Assembly: GCF_052060035.1 (NCBI RefSeq)
Contig: NZ_JBPOEA010000003.1
Coordinates: forward strand, 248,001-312,000
Reading direction: 5' to 3'
DNA: 64,000 nucleotides
Source of the DNA: Fodinibius sp052060035
GTDB lineage: Bacteria; Bacteroidota; Rhodothermia; Balneolales; Balneolaceae
Position numbers and translations under genes: made by a program. Shown here one piece after another: positions 36,225-44,265 of the stretch. The notes under the pieces are model-generated. The model did no database searches. It was not told the DNA's origin and saw only the letters and a list, made by a program, of their open reading frames with translations. Numbering within the stretch: position 1 is the first letter of the stretch; every line of letters begins with the position of its first letter.

Positions 36225-36236
36225 ACAGGAGTTATC
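36225..36236 (+). promoter_or_regulatory. crcB ribosome-binding site, complementary to the riboswitch 3' arm
   Basis: ACAGGAGTTATC contains a strong Shine-Dalgarno AGGAG ahead of the ATG at 36239. All 12 bases can pair with GATGACTCCTGT at 36094-36105 (one G-U pair), the conserved 3' half of the fluoride aptamer. Confidence 0.75.
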
Positions 36237-36238
36237 TT

Positions 36239-36607
36239 ATGCTACAATCCATACTGGCGGTTGGTATCGGCGGATTTTTCGGTAGCATCTTTCGCTATCT
36301 CATTACCCATTATATGAATATTAGCACGCAGTCCACCTTCCCTTTCGGCACACTTACCGTAAATATTGCCGGTTCTTTTCTTATCGGAATCATCATCGCA
36401 GCCGCACTTGAAGGGGATCTAAATAAATCGATGCGCCTGCTTTTAGCAACCGGTTTCTGTGGAGGATTTACAACCTTCTCTTCCTTTTCCTACGAATTTT
36501 TTTCGTTGCTCCAACACGAGCAAACCGGATACGCTTTTTTATATGCCGCCGCCAGTTTTATCTTAGGAATTGCTTTTGTCTGGCTGGGCTTTTATCTCAT
36601 TAAATAA
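36239..36607 (+). CDS. crcB: Fluoride ion channel CrcB/Fluc
   Basis: A 122-residue dual-topology membrane channel that exports toxic fluoride as a homodimer. Four membrane helices are visible. GGFFGSIFRYLIT near the start, FPFGTLTVNIAGSFLIG with the conserved Asn, and TGFCGGFTTFSSFSYEFF with the Phe-box and the central Na+-site Thr/Ser are family hallmarks. It has a strong Shine-Dalgarno, unusual in this window, and an upstream fluoride riboswitch. The stop is followed directly by a hairpin shared with the convergent PafA gene. Confidence 0.97.
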   Translation: MLQSILAVGIGGFFGSIFRYLITHYMNISTQSTFPFGTLTVNIAGSFLIGIIIAAALEGDLNKSMRLLLATGFCGGFTTFSSFSYEFFSLLQHEQTGYAFLYAAASFILGIAFVWLGFYLIK

Positions 36608-36632
36608 AAAAGGCGGGATAAAATCCCGCCCT
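36606..36632 (-). terminator. Terminator between crcB and pafA
   Basis: A perfect 8-bp stem GGCGGGAT/ATCCCGCC (36612-36619 with 36623-36630) is followed on the minus strand by TTTTTTATTTA. It serves pafA and probably also limits crcB read-through. Confidence 0.8.
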
Positions 36633-36660
36633 TCAACAATCCTACAAACTTACATTTACC

Positions 36661-38310
36661 CTACTCCTCAAATTGCAAGATATTCGCTTCTGAACCGCTT
36701 GGCAATGCAATATTCAGCATATTGGAAATTGTCGGAGCAATTTGTGGTATAACCGTTTTTCGACTGCTTTGACCCTGAGGTACATTCCATCCATAAAAAA
36801 TGAGTGGCACATGCGTATCATAATTATATGGTGATCCATGGGATGTACCCGTCGGGTAATTCGAATCCAACCAACCCGACTTCAGCTGAATATATACATC
36901 TCCAGATCGACCGTAATGAAATCCATTTTGATACATCTTCTGCTGTCCACTGCTGTAATTTTTATACTGCAGGTTATGAGCTGTATTCGTTGAAAGTACA
37001 CCCTCAAACTGAAGCAGAAAATCAGCCGCTTTTTCCTGTATAATCTTCAGTGAAAGTCCTTTTTTCTGCACCAGGTCACGATCCAGATACACTTGCTGAT
37101 TGATATAATCCTCAACCCACTCTTGGTCACCAAACTCTGTTTTCAAATATACCGAGAGTTCCTCAACAGCGGTGTCACTGTCAAAATAACCGCCGGGTAA
37201 CTTTTTATCGATCAGCTCTTGCGGAACATCCACTGCCCCGTGGTCCGAAGTTAAAACCACCACATAGTTTCCTTTGCCAATCTCTTTATCCAAATCATCC
37301 AGCAAATCGGCAATAGTCCGATCCAATCGCAAGTAGGTATCTTGCAGCTCAATAGAATGTGGCCCGAACCTATGACCCACATAATCAGTTGATGAAAAGC
37401 TAACGCCCAGAAAGTCCGTTGCCTCTCCGGATCCCAGATCTTCACTTTCAATAGCCGATTTTGCGAGCTCTGCAATCAGCGTATTTCCATATGGCGATGA
37501 ACTAACAATTCCGTAATCGTCTCCCCGGTTGGCTCCCAAATCATGCGGAAACACGGGCGCATCCTCATTTTCAAAGGTAGCCTCATACGGCGTGTCATCT
37601 TCATTGCTTTCGGCATATTGACCGATAGGTAACAGCGTTTCCCACGTGCTATTGGCAAAGTCTTTGGCTAACCCTTTTTCGTTGAAGTTCTGTACCCACT
37701 CCGGCAGCTCAGATATATACCAAGAACTACTCACAAAATTACCGGTCTCACTGTCATACCAGTAAGCGGCATCGCCAAGATGTCCCGCCGGCAGCACCGC
37801 ACCCCGATCTTTGATTGAAACAGTAATGACCTTACTCTCGGGACTTGCTGATTTTAGCTCATCGGTAACCGTAGTACTCAACAGATTTCGGGGCGACATT
37901 TTTCCGGCGTCGTTATCGGTCCCAACCGATGATACTGTGGAATCAGAAACCACATACATGCTCTTGTCGATACTGCGATCGTACCAGGCGTTTCCAACAA
38001 TACCGTTTACCGATGGTGTTGCGCCCGTATAAACCGATGCATGCCCCGGCCCGGTATAGGTTGGAAAGTAATTAAAGTGATTGTTATTAAAACTAAAACC
38101 CTGCTTAACCAATCGCTTGAAACCGCCGTCTTCAAACTTATCCCAGTACAACGGAATATAATCATAGCGCAACTGATCAACGACAATACCCACCACCAGC
38201 TTGGGATTATCAGCTGTGGGTTTAGATTCGGGAAATTCTTGTGCCCATCCAGCTGAAGTAAATAGCAAAAACATGAGAAAAATACTGCAAAGGGTGTTCA
38301 TTAACTTCAT
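36661..38310 (-). CDS. pafA: PafA-type alkaline phosphatase
   Basis: A 549-residue periplasmic phosphomonoesterase of the type I phosphodiesterase/PafA family, which releases phosphate from many organic esters in Bacteroidota-like bacteria. The signal peptide ends at GWAQ (residue 24). Metal and active-site blocks are VVDQLRYDY with Asp45, the nucleophile region YFPTYTGPGHASVYTG (Thr86 by analogy with NPP enzymes), the FSSTDYVGHRFGPHS block with its Asp and His ligands, and LTSDHGAVDVP. The C-terminal TSHGSPYNYDTHVPLIFYG supplies the last His ligand. No Pho-box-like sequence was recognised upstream. Confidence 0.94.
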   Translation of the reverse strand: MKLMNTLCSIFLMFLLFTSAGWAQEFPESKPTADNPKLVVGIVVDQLRYDYIPLYWDKFEDGGFKRLVKQGFSFNNNHFNYFPTYTGPGHASVYTGATPSVNGIVGNAWYDRSIDKSMYVVSDSTVSSVGTDNDAGKMSPRNLLSTTVTDELKSASPESKVITVSIKDRGAVLPAGHLGDAAYWYDSETGNFVSSSWYISELPEWVQNFNEKGLAKDFANSTWETLLPIGQYAESNEDDTPYEATFENEDAPVFPHDLGANRGDDYGIVSSSPYGNTLIAELAKSAIESEDLGSGEATDFLGVSFSSTDYVGHRFGPHSIELQDTYLRLDRTIADLLDDLDKEIGKGNYVVVLTSDHGAVDVPQELIDKKLPGGYFDSDTAVEELSVYLKTEFGDQEWVEDYINQQVYLDRDLVQKKGLSLKIIQEKAADFLLQFEGVLSTNTAHNLQYKNYSSGQQKMYQNGFHYGRSGDVYIQLKSGWLDSNYPTGTSHGSPYNYDTHVPLIFYGWNVPQGQSSRKTVIPQIAPTISNMLNIALPSGSEANILQFEE

Positions 38311-38512
38311 AAGTCGTCAGCTTTTAGTAAAATTTTCTTAGGCCAAAAAGTAAGTTCTTTTAAGGAAATTTCGAATTAGGATTCTGTAAAATAATTTATG
38401 TCCATCCGTGTTATAAAAGGCAATACTTCCATCGAACATCGATAGATAAAGAACAGCATTTTTAATACCTTCAAAACTGATTGGCTTCAGAAACCAAACA
38501 TCAAACGGCCCA

Positions 38513-38899
38513 GTGAATAACACCATAAAACACTTTTTCTTTTTTGCCCTTATTTTTGCTGTAGGCAGTACTATATTTCAGCAAAATGTGGTGCAGTTAG
38601 GCAACGTTGGCAGTTCCCATTCAGGGTCAGACACCCTTTGCCAACAGCTCTCTAATGGGAGTATTTCTAATCCTTCCGGAGACGTTGATCCCCTTTTTGA
38701 ACATGATTCCAAATCGAATGCCGATGATGCCCCTCTAAAAACTATTACAAGCTGTAACTCATTGATGAATATCCTTCCAGCCCAAAGCAATTTTTCTTTT
38801 AATCCGGGAGGGAAAGAAGTTACAATCGGCATTTACAAACCTACATTCTCATCCCAGGCTTTTGTATTCCAAGAGCCCGATCCTCCTCGGCTCGGTTAA
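38513..38899 (+). CDS. Small exported protein of unknown family (GTG start)
   Basis: A 128-residue frame that can only start at a GTG (38513), since no ATG occurs until residue 83. An N-terminal hydrophobic stretch at about 7-24 looks like a signal peptide. The rest is Ser/Asp-rich with two cysteines (DTLCQQL and TSCNSLM), and the C-terminus ends PDPPRLG. I do not recognise the family. It starts a plus-strand run with a second small exported protein and two TlpA thioredoxins, so a redox or metal-related role in the envelope is possible. Confidence in the frame is moderate because of the start codon. Confidence 0.5.
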   Translation: MNNTIKHFFFFALIFAVGSTIFQQNVVQLGNVGSSHSGSDTLCQQLSNGSISNPSGDVDPLFEHDSKSNADDAPLKTITSCNSLMNILPAQSNFSFNPGGKEVTIGIYKPTFSSQAFVFQEPDPPRLG

Positions 38900-38992
38900 T
38901 CCTTGCTGCCTTTCCGTAATAAATTCAGGCTTTAAAAACCATACTGCTGGGCAAATACCATCCCAGTATTGTTTAAACAGCATCTGTTAACT

Positions 38993-39235
38993 ATGAGGTA
39001 CTTAAAACAACGCAAAGAGCTTATTCCTTTGATTGCCGTAGTTATACTGTTTGGCATAGCAGCTCATGATCTATTTAGCGAACAAAAGGATAATTCTACA
39101 ATCCTTAATTCCGGGAAAATGATTGATCCCGCTACGATAAGTGGTCGAACAGCCTGCGAGGTACCAATTCCGGATATTACCAAGCGAAAACAATCAGAAC
39201 TACCCGCCTTTGAGGCAAAAGAAATTTCCAACTAA
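38993..39235 (+). CDS. Small membrane-anchored protein, unknown
   Basis: An 80-residue protein with one hydrophobic helix at about residues 11-27 and a short extracytoplasmic tail containing a single cysteine (RTACEVPIPD). I prefer the ATG at 38993; the frame can also open eight codons earlier. It lies 93 bases after the preceding exported protein and 15 bases before tlpA, which argues for co-transcription and for a real gene. No family was recognised. The lone cysteine close to a thioredoxin gene is suggestive of a redox substrate but proves nothing. Confidence 0.5.
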   Translation: MRYLKQRKELIPLIAVVILFGIAAHDLFSEQKDNSTILNSGKMIDPATISGRTACEVPIPDITKRKQSELPAFEAKEISN

Positions 39236-39250
39236 CCATTATTATTGATT

Positions 39251-39820
39251 ATGAACTTTTCTCGATTTCCAACGCACAAATTTTTCTTCATCTCGATAGC
39301 CCTGCTAATAATAGCATGCGGCACCCCTAATGAACAACCATCAGATAACACACAAACAGCTACGGGACAACCAGCAAGCGCCCAAAATTCATCTCAACAG
39401 CAATTTAAAAAGGCACCTGACTTCACACTCGAAACCATGGAGGGCGATATGTTTACGCTTTCCGATCATGAAGGAAAGGTGGTAGTACTAAATTTCTGGG
39501 CAACCTGGTGTGGGCCCTGCCGCAAGGAAATTCCTGATTTTATGGAGCTGTATAAGGAAATGAAAGACGACGGAGTTCTATTTGCCGGTGTTTCTCTGGA
39601 TGAAGAAGGCTGGGAAAAAGTTCGTCCCTATGCCAATGAAATGGGTATAAATTATCCCATTATGGTTGATGATGGACATGTTTCTCGTCAATACGGTCCC
39701 ATTCGCGCGATTCCAACAACGTTAATCATCAACAAAAAAGGACAGGTAGAATATGTGGCGCCCGGCATGCTCACAAAAGAAAAATTAAAACCCATACTCA
39801 CTAAGTTGGCCAATCGATAA
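39251..39820 (+). CDS. TlpA/ResA-like thioredoxin lipoprotein
   Basis: An envelope thiol-disulfide oxidoreductase of 189 residues, usually keeping cysteines reduced for cytochrome c or CuA maturation. The signal ends in LIIAC (Cys23 lipidated), followed by a Ser/Gln/Thr-rich linker. The AhpC/TSA-Redoxin fold starts at KAPDFTLETMEGD, and the active site is WATWCGPC (Cys87, Cys90). The cis-Pro loop is RAIPTTLII. I use the ATG at 39251 rather than an in-frame TTG two codons earlier. A second TlpA gene follows after 24 bases. Confidence 0.92.
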   Translation: MNFSRFPTHKFFFISIALLIIACGTPNEQPSDNTQTATGQPASAQNSSQQQFKKAPDFTLETMEGDMFTLSDHEGKVVVLNFWATWCGPCRKEIPDFMELYKEMKDDGVLFAGVSLDEEGWEKVRPYANEMGINYPIMVDDGHVSRQYGPIRAIPTTLIINKKGQVEYVAPGMLTKEKLKPILTKLANR

Positions 39821-39844
39821 CCTATAATTTTTTACATTTGAGTT

Positions 39845-40465
39845 ATGAGTTCTACAGAAAAAAGTAAAAAGTCGGGCTGGAAACAAAGCCTTATTGAGTG
39901 GGGCGTAATTTTTGCTATCGGAGCTATTCTCTATGCTACAGGATTACATACCGAAGTGCTGGGCACCATGCAACGAGCCATGCTATGGACCGGGTTCTTT
40001 GATGCTGATACCTCACAAATTGCCACTACTGATGGTCCGATGCTTTCTGATTCGGATTACCAATTTGCGATGCGACAAACAAATGGCGAAACCACATCAC
40101 TGAGCGATTTTCGCGGCGATGTCCTCTTTGTAAACGTCTGGGCTTCATGGTGTCCACCCTGTGTAGCTGAAATGCCCACGATTGAAACCCTTTATAACAA
40201 TGTGGCTGGTCATAAAAACATCCGTTTTATTCTGTTATCGATGGATGAAGAACCCCAAAAGGCGGTCAATTTTATGAAGAGAAAGGATTTTGGTATGCCC
40301 TATTATTTCCCGGCATCAAGCCTGCCCGCAGAATTTCGAAGCCAGTATCTGCCCACGACGTATATTATCTCAAAACAAGGAAAAGTGGTTTATAAAAAGG
40401 AGGGCATTGCCGATTACAGTTCGACTAATTTTGCCCAGTGGATGATCGATCTGGCTGAACAATAA
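39845..40465 (+). CDS. TlpA-like membrane-anchored thioredoxin
   Basis: A second envelope thioredoxin, 206 residues, held by an N-terminal helix at about 17-35 rather than by a lipid. A roughly 40-residue spacer precedes the thioredoxin domain. The active site is WASWCPPC (Cys103, Cys106) and the cis-Pro loop reads LPTTYIIS. The Cys-Pro-Pro-Cys dipeptide differs from the Cys-Gly-Pro-Cys of the upstream copy, so the two probably have different redox potentials and partners. It is 24 bases downstream of the lipoprotein copy, making a tandem pair. Confidence 0.92.
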   Translation: MSSTEKSKKSGWKQSLIEWGVIFAIGAILYATGLHTEVLGTMQRAMLWTGFFDADTSQIATTDGPMLSDSDYQFAMRQTNGETTSLSDFRGDVLFVNVWASWCPPCVAEMPTIETLYNNVAGHKNIRFILLSMDEEPQKAVNFMKRKDFGMPYYFPASSLPAEFRSQYLPTTYIISKQGKVVYKKEGIADYSSTNFAQWMIDLAEQ

Positions 40466-40511
40466 TTAGTAGGGGTTACCTTTCTTGCGGACCCTATCAT
40501 CTTAAAATTAC

Positions 40512-40970
40512 TTAAAACCAGCGTCGCACTTCGGCTTTATACTTTTGATATTCATCCCCGAATTTTTCGTCCATCACTTGTTCTTCGGGAGCAATCTGAT
40601 AGCGATTCATATATGCTACAAATATCGGGATCATCACAAACACCAACACATTGCCAAGGTAAAAACCAAAGCCCACTAATATCAGCAATAATCCTGCGTA
40701 CATAGGATTTCGGGAGATGCTATAAATACCGTTTGTCACCAAACTACTGGTATTATCCGGTTTATGTGGATTGATGGACGTGGATTCTTTGTAAAATTCG
40801 ACCAGCCCCAATAACCCAAAAGCTCCACCCAGACCTAAAAAGAAAACCGTTCCCCACCATTTGGTATCAAAAACCGCCCAACTCAAATCAAGATACAATG
40901 CAATCCACCACATGGCGGCAGCAATAATCAGGGCATTAGCTACAGGTGGAATCTTTAACTCTAATTTCAT
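40512..40970 (-). CDS. Isoprenylcysteine carboxyl methyltransferase-like membrane protein
   Basis: A 152-residue protein with about four helices and the C-terminal signature of the ICMT/PEMT-like membrane methyltransferases: NPMYAGLLLILVGFG followed by PEEQVMDEKFGDEYQKYKAEVRRWF. Bacterial members modify lipids or small molecules of mostly unknown identity. It is convergent with the second TlpA gene and divergent from the soluble methyltransferase at 41089. The 46-base gap to TlpA contains a GTAGGGGT-like half palindrome with no clear role. Confidence 0.82.
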   Translation of the reverse strand: MKLELKIPPVANALIIAAAMWWIALYLDLSWAVFDTKWWGTVFFLGLGGAFGLLGLVEFYKESTSINPHKPDNTSSLVTNGIYSISRNPMYAGLLLILVGFGFYLGNVLVFVMIPIFVAYMNRYQIAPEEQVMDEKFGDEYQKYKAEVRRWF

Positions 40971-41088
40971 GAGTTATTCATCTAATTTTTCTTAACTACC
41001 TGTGATACTAACTTAATAAAAAAGCCTGATTCAAACAGCACTAACATTTAGCGCAAAACAGATTCAAAACCAATAACCATCAATAATC

Positions 41089-41709
41089 ATGCGAACTGCA
41101 CAAGAGGCCAAGCAATTTTGGGACGATCGTTATTCAAGTGGAAACTATATTTACGGCACGCAACCTAATCGCTTTTTCAAAGAACAAATTGACCAATTAG
41201 AACCGGGTCGATTACTCTTACCGGCTGAGGGCGAAGGTCGGAATGCTATTTACGCCGCTCGCGAGGGTTGGCGGGTTGATGCTTTTGACATCAGCGAAAA
41301 GGGCCGTAAGAAAGCCCTGGAGTTGGCAAAACGTAATCACGTGACCATTAATTACACCATCTGCAAATTTAACGACTTTGAAGTAGAAGCAGAATCCTAT
41401 GATAGCATTGCCCTTATTTATGCACATCTGCATACATCTCAAAGAAGAGAGATTCACCAAAAGCTTATTGAGGGGTTAAAACCGGGCGGACACTTACTAC
41501 TGGAAGCTTTCTCAAAAGACCAACTTGGCAATGATTCTGGAGGCCCGAAAAATCTCGAAATGCTTTACGATTTATATGAACTGCTTGAAGATTTCAAAGC
41601 CCTGCAAATTAATCTTGCTGAGGCTACTGAAATAGATCTGGAAGAAGGGAAACACCACGAAGGTACCGCCGATGTTATTCGTATCCTTGCCCAAAAGTCA
41701 AAAGCGTAG
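41089..41709 (+). CDS. Class I SAM-dependent methyltransferase (TehB-like)
   Basis: A soluble 206-residue Rossmann methyltransferase. Motif I appears as LLLPAEGEGRNAIYAAREGW, with the acidic residue AFDIS ending the second strand. The start QFWDDRYSSGNYIYGTQPN is typical of the TehB/thiopurine-methyltransferase-like group often annotated in tellurite or chalcogen tolerance. The post-motif LIYAHLH and the GLKPGGHLLLEAF segment complete the fold. Substrate is unknown. It is convergent with the rhodanese/TauE cluster, with a terminator between them. Confidence 0.85.
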   Translation: MRTAQEAKQFWDDRYSSGNYIYGTQPNRFFKEQIDQLEPGRLLLPAEGEGRNAIYAAREGWRVDAFDISEKGRKKALELAKRNHVTINYTICKFNDFEVEAESYDSIALIYAHLHTSQRREIHQKLIEGLKPGGHLLLEAFSKDQLGNDSGGPKNLEMLYDLYELLEDFKALQINLAEATEIDLEEGKHHEGTADVIRILAQKSKA

Positions 41710-41734
41710 AATTCTCCTTAAGCCATAACTAAAC

Positions 41735-41773
41735 GATAAAAATAGGGAGCCCATCTGTATTGAGCTCCCTATT
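41735..41773 (-). terminator. Terminator of the efflux/rhodanese cluster
   Basis: AATAGGGAGC (41741-41750) pairs with GCTCCCTATT (41764-41773) across a 13-base loop. On the minus strand the stem is followed by TTTTTATCG. It closes the minus-strand cluster after the first rhodanese. Confidence 0.75.
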
Positions 41774-41805
41774 CCAAATTTCGCAATCAATTCGGCGGGA
41801 AGTTG

Positions 41806-42204
41806 TTATTTCTTGCTTTCTACGCCTGCATCTACCAATTCCTGGAAACCGCCAATATTATATACATTCTCAAATCCGTTTTTCTTCATCAGCTCCGTGG
41901 CCTGTCCACTTCGATTACCTGTTCGGCAGTAAAGATAATACGTTTCCCCTTTATCAAGGGAATCCAAGGAAGCCTCAAAATCACCATTGAGCAAATTAAA
42001 TTGGTGATCGACGTTGGCCAGATGACCCTCGTCGTATTCTTCTTGGGTACGCACATCAATAACTACCCCGGGCGTTTCTTTAACTTTTTCCTGAAATTCC
42101 GTGGCACTTATTCGTGAACTATCAGCATCACTTTGCGCACAAGCCTGAAATGCAAGCAAAGCCATTAATACCGACAAACTAACTGTAAATATCCGTTTCA
42201 TCAT
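41806..42204 (-). CDS. Exported rhodanese-domain protein
   Basis: A single-domain sulfurtransferase of 132 residues with an N-terminal signal ending near ACAQ; Cys22 may be lipidated, or the peptide may be cleaved after Gln24. The rhodanese domain shows VVIDVRTQEEYDEGHL and the active-site loop YCRTGNRS with catalytic Cys93. It should carry persulfide sulfur in the periplasm. It is 27 bases downstream of a second rhodanese on the same strand; the two share the C-terminal segment MKKNGFENVYNIGG and arose by duplication. Confidence 0.92.
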   Translation of the reverse strand: MMKRIFTVSLSVLMALLAFQACAQSDADSSRISATEFQEKVKETPGVVIDVRTQEEYDEGHLANVDHQFNLLNGDFEASLDSLDKGETYYLYCRTGNRSGQATELMKKNGFENVYNIGGFQELVDAGVESKK

Positions 42205-42231
42205 ATCATTTAAATTTTAAGCTAAAATTTG

Positions 42232-42618
42232 TTATTCCTTCTCAAATCCTGCACTTACAAGACTCTGTATTCCACCTATATTATACACATTTTCGAAGCC
42301 GTTTCGTTTCATAATCTGTGTAGCGCGTCCACTGCGTGCTCCGGATCGACAGTACAGAAAATAGTTTTTACCTTTGTCGAGCTTTTGGAGATTCTGCTCA
42401 AAATTAGCAGAGGACAAATCGTAATTATAATCTGTCTTTTTAATATGACCATTTTGGTATTCTCCCTTCGTTCGCACGTCAATAATAACGCCCGACTCTT
42501 CGTTTAGCAATTCTTTAAATTTCTGTGGTGGTATCATGTTTTTTGAGTTTTTCAGTTTATTGAGATAAAAAAGTGCCACTGCAACACCTATTAGTATAAT
42601 TATTGTTAATGCATCCAT
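42232..42618 (-). CDS. Membrane-anchored rhodanese-domain protein
   Basis: A 128-residue single-domain rhodanese with an N-terminal membrane helix at about 4-20. The orientation of the helix, and therefore the compartment of the domain, is uncertain. It has VIIDVRTKGEYQNGHI and the active-site loop YCRSGARS with Cys90. It lies between TauE/SafE (22 bases upstream) and the exported rhodanese downstream. Together with the TauE/SafE and DUF2892 proteins this fits sulfane-sulfur or sulfite handling, but no persulfide dioxygenase or sulfide-quinone reductase gene is present here. Confidence 0.92.
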   Translation of the reverse strand: MDALTIIILIGVAVALFYLNKLKNSKNMIPPQKFKELLNEESGVIIDVRTKGEYQNGHIKKTDYNYDLSSANFEQNLQKLDKGKNYFLYCRSGARSGRATQIMKRNGFENVYNIGGIQSLVSAGFEKE

Positions 42619-42640
42619 TATTCGATGGTTAAATTGTGTT

Positions 42641-43399
42641 TTAAATATTCATAAAGATGATGTAGCCCCCCATCAACACTAAAAAAACGGCAAATCCTTT
42701 CTTCAATCGTTCATTTGATATTTTACCCGCCACTTTGTTACCGATTAAACTGCCAACGGCACCAATCAAACTAAAAACCAATACCAATTGCCAATTTATA
42801 CTCAACCCCAATCCATCAAGAACATCAATATATTTATAAAATCCACTGAAGCTCTTTAGCGCAATAATCAAAAGACTTGTACCTACCGCTAATCCCATCG
42901 GGAGACCACCCAGTAACACCAGTGCCGGTACAATCAGGAAGCCGCCACCGACCCCAACAAGTCCCGTTAACACTCCAACAGCCAAGCCTTCGAGTACAAT
43001 CTTCCACCAGGCATGTGATATTTCAATTGCACCAGCCGATTTCAAATTGTTCTTATCACGAAACATCATGACGGCTGCCACCAGCATCACGACCGCAAAA
43101 AGAAGCAATTGAAAAGTGCCCGATACAAACTCAGCAACTACGGCTCCGCCGTAGGTTCCCGCCATGCCGGGCAGTCCAAATAAAATGACACTGCGCCAGT
43201 GTACTTTCTGCTTTAACGCATAAGGAATAAATCCCGCGAAGCTAATAGTGCCAACGATGCCGAGTGATTCGGCAATGGCTACTTTTTCTTGCTCTCCCGC
43301 CAGATAAATAAGCACCGGTACTGTCAATATTGAGCCGCCCGATCCCAACAGACCTAACGAAAGGCCAACCAATAAAGCCCCAATCCATGGTAATATCAT
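42641..43399 (-). CDS. TauE/SafE family permease (sulfite/sulfonate exporter-like)
   Basis: A 252-residue membrane protein with about eight helices, of the DUF81 family that exports sulfite, sulfoacetate or related anions. The first helix region LVGLSLGLLGSGGSILTVPVL and the second repeat LTGLVGVGGGFLIVPALVLLGG are the paired family signatures. I use the ATG at 43399, with AGG seven bases before it, instead of an upstream in-frame TTG. It heads a three-gene group with two rhodaneses. The 182-base gap to DUF2892 holds an inverted repeat CGGATGG..CCATCCG at 43424-43452, but no T-run follows. Confidence 0.9.
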   Translation of the reverse strand: MILPWIGALLVGLSLGLLGSGGSILTVPVLIYLAGEQEKVAIAESLGIVGTISFAGFIPYALKQKVHWRSVILFGLPGMAGTYGGAVVAEFVSGTFQLLLFAVVMLVAAVMMFRDKNNLKSAGAIEISHAWWKIVLEGLAVGVLTGLVGVGGGFLIVPALVLLGGLPMGLAVGTSLLIIALKSFSGFYKYIDVLDGLGLSINWQLVLVFSLIGAVGSLIGNKVAGKISNERLKKGFAVFLVLMGGYIIFMNI

Positions 43400-43581
43400 A
43401 ATAAACCTAATATACAATTAATTCGGATGGCCGGCTATCAACCGACCATCCGCAGGTTAGGGGATCTATCAAAAACAGAAGTATCTATCTTTGTGGTTAA
43501 CTTTCTGCTTGTACATGGGAAATTCTTGCTCTTATAGCACAGAAACTGCCCCAAAACCCATTCCATTACCTGAACAACAGA

Positions 43582-43839
43582 TTAGCCTTTTGACTTTGCA
43601 CCGGTTTGGGAATTTTCCTCCACCCCTATTCCCAGCTTGGCAAAGATCTGTTCGGCCAGGCACCAGTTTGTAAGAGATGACTGAAATAAATTTAATCCTA
43701 CAAACAGGGTTAACAAAAACCAGTAGGGACTTACAAAATATCCCAATGCCAGACTTACCGTTACCATCGTACCGGCCAGCATTCGTATTGCTCGTTCCAT
43801 GGGCCGCATTGTTGAACAACTTGGATTTTGATTACTCAT
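43582..43839 (-). CDS. DUF2892 (YgaP transmembrane-like) protein
   Basis: An 85-residue protein with two membrane helices in the arrangement of the DUF2892 domain: NPSCSTMRPMERAIRMLAGT, a hydrophobic pair, and TNWCLAEQIFAKLG. In other bacteria this domain is often fused to, or encoded next to, rhodaneses, as in E. coli YgaP, and here two separate rhodanese genes lie downstream. The two cysteines flank the helices. A second DUF2892 gene is at 51565 beyond the regulator. It starts 37 bases after the PII-like gene. Confidence 0.85.
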   Translation of the reverse strand: MSNQNPSCSTMRPMERAIRMLAGTMVTVSLALGYFVSPYWFLLTLFVGLNLFQSSLTNWCLAEQIFAKLGIGVEENSQTGAKSKG

Positions 43840-43876
43840 AATATTGCTTTGTTAATTATTGAAATTTAAATCGTAA

Positions 43877-44188
43877 TTATGCTGATTCTTCGACACTCAG
43901 CGAATAAGCGTGTATTGGGTTCTGTTTCTCAGCGCCCGTTTCTTTGTTATAGGCTTTTACTTCATCGATAACCCGCTTGACACACTCTCCATTTTGTATG
44001 GAAAAAAAGAGCGTGGAATACACACCGTGTTCATCCTTCGCAAACCAGTTAGAAATATCCGGCTGATACTCTTCAGTTTTAAAACCGTGCACATTCGTTT
44101 CGCTGTAAATCGGCACCTTTTGTCGTGCTAAAATTTTACGTACGTCATCGGTATATTCGTCGATACTAAGTATGATTAATAACTTCAT
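43877..44188 (-). CDS. PII-like (DUF3240-type) small protein
   Basis: A 103-residue protein beginning MKLLIILSIDEY, with a ferredoxin-like alternation of strands and helices: a central loop (ETNVHGFKTEEYQPD), then STLFFSIQNGECVKRVIDEVKAYN and a C-terminal HAYSLSVEE. The layout resembles PII/CutA-like signalling proteins, and DUF3240 members sit beside RND metal pumps. It lies 77 bases after the RND pump gene, so it may sense substrate or nucleotide for the pump. The family assignment is by overall pattern only. Confidence 0.55.
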   Translation of the reverse strand: MKLLIILSIDEYTDDVRKILARQKVPIYSETNVHGFKTEEYQPDISNWFAKDEHGVYSTLFFSIQNGECVKRVIDEVKAYNKETGAEKQNPIHAYSLSVEESA

Positions 44189-44265
44189 AATGTGATGTTT
44201 TTTGATTATTGATAATCACGACCGGGCTCACAATCCCAATACCCGGCCGTGATACCTGCTTAACC

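Noticed and set aside
40466..40511. GTAGGGGT...ACCCTA in the gap after the second TlpA gene as a REP hairpin
   Set aside because: The arms pair poorly and no second copy was recognised in the window.
43424..43452. CGGATGG/CCATCCG inverted repeat as a terminator between DUF2892 and TauE/SafE
   Set aside because: No T-run on the minus strand and a long loop; it could be an operator or nothing. Not called as a terminator.
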